Source: Balneola sp. MJW-20
GTDB lineage: Bacteria > Bacteroidota > Rhodothermia > Balneolales > Balneolaceae
DNA length: 64,000 nucleotides
Direction of reading: 5' to 3'
Assembly (NCBI RefSeq): GCF_040811775.1
Contig: NZ_JBFNXW010000001.1
Coordinates: 1,116,001-1,180,000, forward strand
In this document: one piece after another, positions 62,769 to 64,000 of the stretch
Position numbering within the stretch: the stretch's first letter is position 1
Layout: each line of letters starts with the position of its first letter
The notes under the pieces: model-generated
What the model saw: the letters and a program-made list of their open reading frames with translations, nothing else
Told to the model about the DNA's origin: nothing
Databases searched by the model: none
Position numbers and translations under genes: made by a program

Positions 62769-63536
62769 TTAGGACAATTTTTCTGCTATCGTAATGATCT
62801 CAGTGAAAGAGTCTGCATCCAGGCTCGCTCCTCCGATCAAACCACCATCTACATCCGGCTGAGATAATAATTCGTCTGCATTAGCCGGTTTCATACTTCC
62901 GCCGTATAGTATTCTGAGTGATGTTGCAACATCCGAGTCGTATATCTCAGAGACCAGGTCTCTGATAAATTTGTGCATTTGCTGTGCCTGTTCAGGGGTT
63001 GCGGTTTCTCCGGTACCGATCGCCCATATGGGTTCGTAAGCGATTACGACGTTCAGAACCTGATCCGTATTGATCCCTTCAAGCGCTGCCCGGATCTGTT
63101 TTCCAACCACCATCTTTTGCTCTCCGGCTTTACGCTGTTCGAGGCTTTCACCCACACAAAGGATAGGGGCAAGATCATTACTGATAGCCTGACCGATCTT
63201 TTTGTTGATCAGTTCATCATCTTCATTGAAATACTCACGACGTTCTGAATGACCTAGGATCACATAATTACATCCGCTTTCAGCGATCATTGATGCGCTG
63301 ATCTCACCGGTATAAGCTCCGGAGCTTTCAAAATGCATATTCTGTGCCCCTACCTGAATATCTGTTTCATGAAGGTAGTTAACAGCCATGGACAGTGAAA
63401 CAAAAGGAGGACATACCAGCACATCTACTTCTTCAGATACTTCTCCTTTCTTTTCTTTTATGCCTTCCAGCAGCAGCGCTGCTTCAGAAGGAGTGCAATT
63501 CATTTTCCAGTTACCGGCTATCAGAAATTTTCTCAT
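62769..63536 (-). CDS. tpiA: Triose-phosphate isomerase
   Basis: The 255-residue (beta/alpha)8 enzyme interconverts dihydroxyacetone phosphate and glyceraldehyde 3-phosphate. K11 (GNWKMN), H96 (ILGHSERR) and the catalytic base E168 (AYEPIWAIGTG) are present, as are the phosphate-binding loops (LYGGSMKPANA, GLIGGASL). Length is standard. It is embedded in the minus-strand operon, with a redoxin-like gene 9 bp upstream and purD 1 bp downstream. Confidence 0.97.
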   Translation of the reverse strand: MRKFLIAGNWKMNCTPSEAALLLEGIKEKKGEVSEEVDVLVCPPFVSLSMAVNYLHETDIQVGAQNMHFESSGAYTGEISASMIAESGCNYVILGHSERREYFNEDDELINKKIGQAISNDLAPILCVGESLEQRKAGEQKMVVGKQIRAALEGINTDQVLNVVIAYEPIWAIGTGETATPEQAQQMHKFIRDLVSEIYDSDVATSLRILYGGSMKPANADELLSQPDVDGGLIGGASLDADSFTEIITIAEKLS

Positions 63537-63545
63537 AATAGTTGT

Positions 63546-64000
63546 TTAGCTAGCGTCATTTGAATTTGAGAATACAGTTCCAAGTCCCTGAATAATATCC
63601 TTGATCTCACTGCGAACATATTTCTTGACCACTTCACCATTCTGGTCAACCAAAAGCCAGGTAGGAACCTGCTGAATATTAAACTCCTGAATCAGTTCCT
63701 GAACATCAAAGGTGCCAAGTTTCGCAGTTGGCCAGTGTTGACCACGGGTCTCATAAAATGCTTCCACCGTTACTTCACTCTCATCCAAAGGTACCGTAAT
63801 GATCTCAAGACCGTAATTTTTATACACTTCGTGAATTGCTATCATACGGTCATACTCGCGCTGATACTCGCCGGCTGCCAGTGGAGTGATCTCCAGTACA
63901 AAGGCCCGGCCGTTAAGTGACTCATTACTTAACGTATCACCATCCATGGTAATAAAATTGAACTCCGGGGCTCTTACACCCGGGGCAAGGTAATTCAGAT
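63546..64000 (-). CDS. TlpA/AhpC-like redoxin-fold protein lacking CxxC (5' end outside window)
   Basis: At least 151 residues are visible; the frame stays open to the right edge, so an ATG at 63947 is internal and not the start. The fragment begins LNYLAPGVRAPEFNF(I)TMDGDTLSNESLNGRAFVLEI, the usual entry of the redoxin/TlpA fold, and contains the QVPTWLLVDQNGEVVKKY cis-proline region. Where the active-site W-C-x-x-C should follow the FVLEI strand, the sequence is TPLAAGEYQ, and the visible part has no cysteine at all. It is therefore unlikely to be a thiol oxidoreductase. A structural or binding role is more plausible. It opens the visible part of the tpiA operon. Confidence 0.75.
   Translation of the reverse strand, partial: LNYLAPGVRAPEFNFITMDGDTLSNESLNGRAFVLEITPLAAGEYQREYDRMIAIHEVYKNYGLEIITVPLDESEVTVEAFYETRGQHWPTAKLGTFDVQELIQEFNIQQVPTWLLVDQNGEVVKKYVRSEIKDIIQGLGTVFSNSNDAS

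Noticed and set aside
1..64000. Mobile elements, prophage or defence islands
   Set aside because: No transposase, integrase, phage structural gene, restriction enzyme or toxin-antitoxin pair was seen, and gene order looks like ordinary chromosome.

Overview
The window reads as a chromosomal segment of a heterotrophic, probably marine or halophilic bacterium of the Bacteroidota/Balneolota/Rhodothermota group. The pointers are two very large secreted proteins ending in a T9SS type A sorting domain (YPNPFNPxT motif), many Sec-exported peptidases and lipoproteins, a TonB receptor paired with a BtuG-like beta-propeller lipoprotein, a Bacteroidota-type promoter (TTTG-N19-TAnnTTTG), and frequent weak or absent Shine-Dalgarno sequences. 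I favour Balneolota, but this is inference. I see no insertion sequence, prophage, tRNA, rRNA or CRISPR array. Coding density is high and operons are short, often with ATGA overlaps.

Layout. 0-11 kb: the 3' end of hslU, an exported S41 processing protease, an amidase lipoprotein, an orphan four-helix-bundle sensor, a beta-lactamase-fold lipoprotein, a nitrilase, a 55-residue membrane protein, a DUF4153 membrane protein and a two-subunit sodium:solute symporter. 11-13.4 kb: a sulfur module of SQR-like flavoprotein, TusE/DsrC-like carrier and DsrE2. 13.7-19 kb: a giant secreted delta-60/beta-helix protein with an internal duplication. 19-25.5 kb: aldo/keto reductase, RNase D, phenylalanine hydroxylase and a secreted tricorn-like protease.

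25.5-33.5 kb is the most unusual part. A B12-dependent class II ribonucleotide reductase (nrdJ) is flanked on both sides by non-coding DNA with helically phased DnaA-box-like sequences. The upstream side also has a long A+T tract, so it is a candidate replication origin or DnaA-controlled nrdJ promoter. Directly upstream on the same strand lies a btuB-btuG cobalamin uptake operon with a recognisable promoter and a cobalamin riboswitch. B12 capture and B12-dependent dNTP synthesis are therefore neighbours.

33.5-50.7 kb: acyl-ACP thioesterase, aldo/keto reductase, a second T9SS cargo protein, a DUF3098-DUF92-dicarboxylate symporter operon, a maf-TPR-exported 'AsnB-like' operon, mazG, citrate synthase, and a run of exported or membrane hydrolases. 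50.8-58.6 kb: leuS, a DUF885 peptidase, and a pair of uncharacterised envelope proteins. 58.6-64 kb: a tightly packed minus-strand operon, redoxin-tpiA-purD-NHL protein-luxE-luxC. It joins core metabolism to a fatty-acid reductase pair without any luciferase gene.

All product names rest on reading motifs by eye; no database search was run.
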